Below are positions 20,281-21,844 of a stretch of DNA of 21,844 nucleotides, piece by piece. Below the pieces are notes generated by a model. That model made no database searches. It saw only the letters and a list, made by a program, of their open reading frames with translations, and was not told the DNA's origin. This DNA comes from Xylaria sp. FL1777 (lineage: Eukaryota; Ascomycota; Sordariomycetes; Xylariales; Xylariaceae): contig MU400924.1 of assembly GCA_022578965.1 (NCBI GenBank), positions 1-21,844 of the forward strand, written 5' to 3'. The translations under genes and the position numbers were made by a program. Position 1 is the stretch's first letter; each line of letters opens with the position of its first letter.

Positions 20281-21844
20281 CTACTTTAGCAGTTTTTAAG
20301 TGTTTTTTAAGTTTTTAAGTATTGTTAGCATATAAATATTTTTTTTATTTAATAAAATACTTTAAATTACTGTTATTTTAACGGAAATTTAATATATTTT
20401 TAATTTTATAAACGTTTTAATTTGTTTTTATTTTTAGTTATATTTTAATAAATGTTTTAATAAATACTAGTTTTAGTAAAAAAATGTAAAAAATAAAGTA
20501 AATTTATATATTCTTTAGTAATAATAGTTTATAGTTAATAAATAAAATAACTTTTTTAATTTTAAAAAAGCTAAGTTTTTTAAATTTTAATTTATTGCTT
20601 AATTGTTTTGTTTTAATTTAGAAAATATTAATGTTTACATTTTGTTTTTATTATAGTAAGTAAACTTTGTTTTTTTTTTTAAAAATTAGTCTTTTAATTT
20701 GTTTTTTGTTATAATATATTAATATTTATTATTGTAAAAATTAAAAGCATAATTATAGTTTAGCTTATAACGTTTTAATTTTTATTGCAATAGTTCTTGC
20801 TTAAGGTATTATAATTAAAATAATAAGTGCTTTTATTAATGTTTTTTTTTGTTTTTTAATAGTTGCTTGCTGTTTATAAACAGCTTTATGTAAAAATATA
20901 TTTATATTTTCGTTTATTAATATGTTATATAAAATCTATATTATTAATAATAGTTTTATTTAATTGTTTTATTAATAATTAATATAACTTTATAAATATT
21001 GTTTTAATATTTAGTTTAATTTTTTTGTTTGTTTATTTGTTTATAAGTAATAAACAGTTAAAAACTTTAGTTTAATATTAATAAGTTTAAAAAAGCTAGT
21101 TTTAAACTTAAAAATAAACAATTTATTTTATTTTAAAATAATCTTTTTTAATAACTTATACTTATTTAAATATTAACATATAAAAGTATATATAAGTTAT
21201 TTAGTTATTATATTTTTTTTAAATAGTAAAAAATAAGCATACTTAATAAGTTTATTAATAATAACTTATATTTTATTATATTATACTTTTATAATTAAAT
21301 TAGTTAATAAAAGTAATATTATAATAAAATCTTAAACAATAGTATATTATGCTTGTTTAAATATTTATATAAGTTATAATAGTTTATAAAGCTTATATTA
21401 AACTATTTTAGCTTTATTATAAATATTGCACTTTTTTATAATAAATTTAACTATGTTTTATAGTTTTAAAAAATTGTACTTTTTTTATAATTATTAAACT
21501 ATTTTTGTTGCTTTTTAATATTTATATAATAAGTATTTATAGAATTTTTTAATAAATTTGTTTTGTAAAAATTTTAGTAAATAAACTTTATGTTTATATA
21601 TTAGCTTGTTATTTTTTAATTTTTTATATTTTTATAGTTATATTAACTTTTTTAAGTTATAAGCTTATTATAGCTATATATTTGTAAAGTTTTTAAATAT
21701 AACTTTAATTTTTAAGCTTTTATTTTTTTAAAAATATAATACTTAAATATTTTTTTTTAAAACTTTAAATCTTTTTTAACTTTATTAATTAAGTATGTTT
21801 GCTTAAATGTTTTTTTTTTTTTTAATATAACATATTTTAAAGTT
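20281..21844 (-). pseudogene. pol remnant of copy C (integrase and chromodomain)
   Basis: Minus-strand end of pol. The chromodomain at about 20295-20410 reads KYFIK, then stop, K, with the stop at the expected Trp of the KWKGY motif. The NTW-type motif lies after a one-base slip in an A8 run. Upstream, 20463-20497 reads F-Y-I-F-L-L-K and aligns with the FHVSLLEP motif that closes Gypsy integrases. 20565-21844 matches copy A 1-1280, including the LIDLLS-like integrase core segment near 21236-21258. A C-terminal chromodomain defines the chromovirus lineage and would steer integration to heterochromatin. This copy is inactive. Confidence 0.8.

Larger units (their letters stand above)
19087..21844 (-). 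mobile_element. Ty3/Gypsy chromovirus copy C, 5' part off the window
   Basis: Minus-strand element whose 3' LTR is at 19087-19580. To the right, moving toward its 5' end, lie a polypurine tract, a 3' untranslated stretch, a chromodomain, and an integrase region matching copy A. It sits inside copy B. From the combined element length of about 7.7 kb, its 5' LTR should end near position 26780 in window numbering. This is the youngest insertion visible, because it interrupts B. Its LTR also keeps more C and G in TpC and GpA contexts than LTR A. Confidence 0.88.

Noticed and set aside
1..21844. Organellar, apicomplexan or AT-rich bacterial genome
   Set aside because: There are no tRNA, rRNA or intact genes, and the content is transition-damaged chromovirus and LINE copies, which points to fungal heterochromatin. 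A centromeric location is possible but not testable here.

Overview
The window looks like a block of transposon-rich heterochromatin from a filamentous fungus, most probably a Pezizomycotina ascomycete with AT-rich isochores. It is extremely AT-rich, has no intact gene on either strand, and consists of retrotransposon copies whose codons can still be aligned but are full of C-to-T and G-to-A changes, as left by repeat-induced point mutation (RIP). The longest open frames are about 60 codons and are low-complexity by-products. The fungal assignment rests on RIP-type decay plus the two element families (a Ty3/Gypsy chromovirus and a Tad-like LINE). It is an inference, not a species call.

Layout from left to right. 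Positions 1-6217 hold copy A of the chromovirus on the minus strand: a 494-bp 5' LTR at 5724-6217, then gag (about 5460-4280) and pol (RT about 2640-1800, RNase H about 1570-1270, integrase about 1000 to the window edge). Its 3' end lies off the left edge. Positions 6223-8600 hold the RT and C-terminal zinc region of a Tad-like LINE on the plus strand, cut at the LTR of copy A. Positions 8651-15335 form a 6.7-kb block of unidentified content. Its two ends are related in inverted orientation and contain the least mutated DNA in the window, including a GC-rich island with three perfect hairpins. Positions 15336-16611 are unrecognised AT-rich DNA. Positions 16617-19086 hold copy B of the chromovirus on the plus strand (5' LTR plus gag). 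It is interrupted exactly at 19086/19087 by copy C. Positions 19087-21844 hold copy C on the minus strand: 3' LTR at 19087-19580, polypurine tract, chromodomain and integrase remnants. It runs off the right edge.

The three LTRs have the same length (494 bp) and the same internal 26-bp tandem repeat. Positions 1-1280 (copy A) and 20565-21844 (copy C) align with no net indel, and the differences I checked by eye are all transitions. Combining A and C predicts a full element of about 7.7 kb with order LTR, gag, pol (RT, RNase H, integrase, chromodomain), polypurine tract, LTR.

Nothing here is an expressed system. The most notable points are the nested architecture, an unusual RIP-like signature in which TpC/GpA are almost eliminated while CpA/TpG survive, and the unidentified central block. 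All family calls come from motifs read by eye through transition-damaged codons, and none has been tested by a database search.
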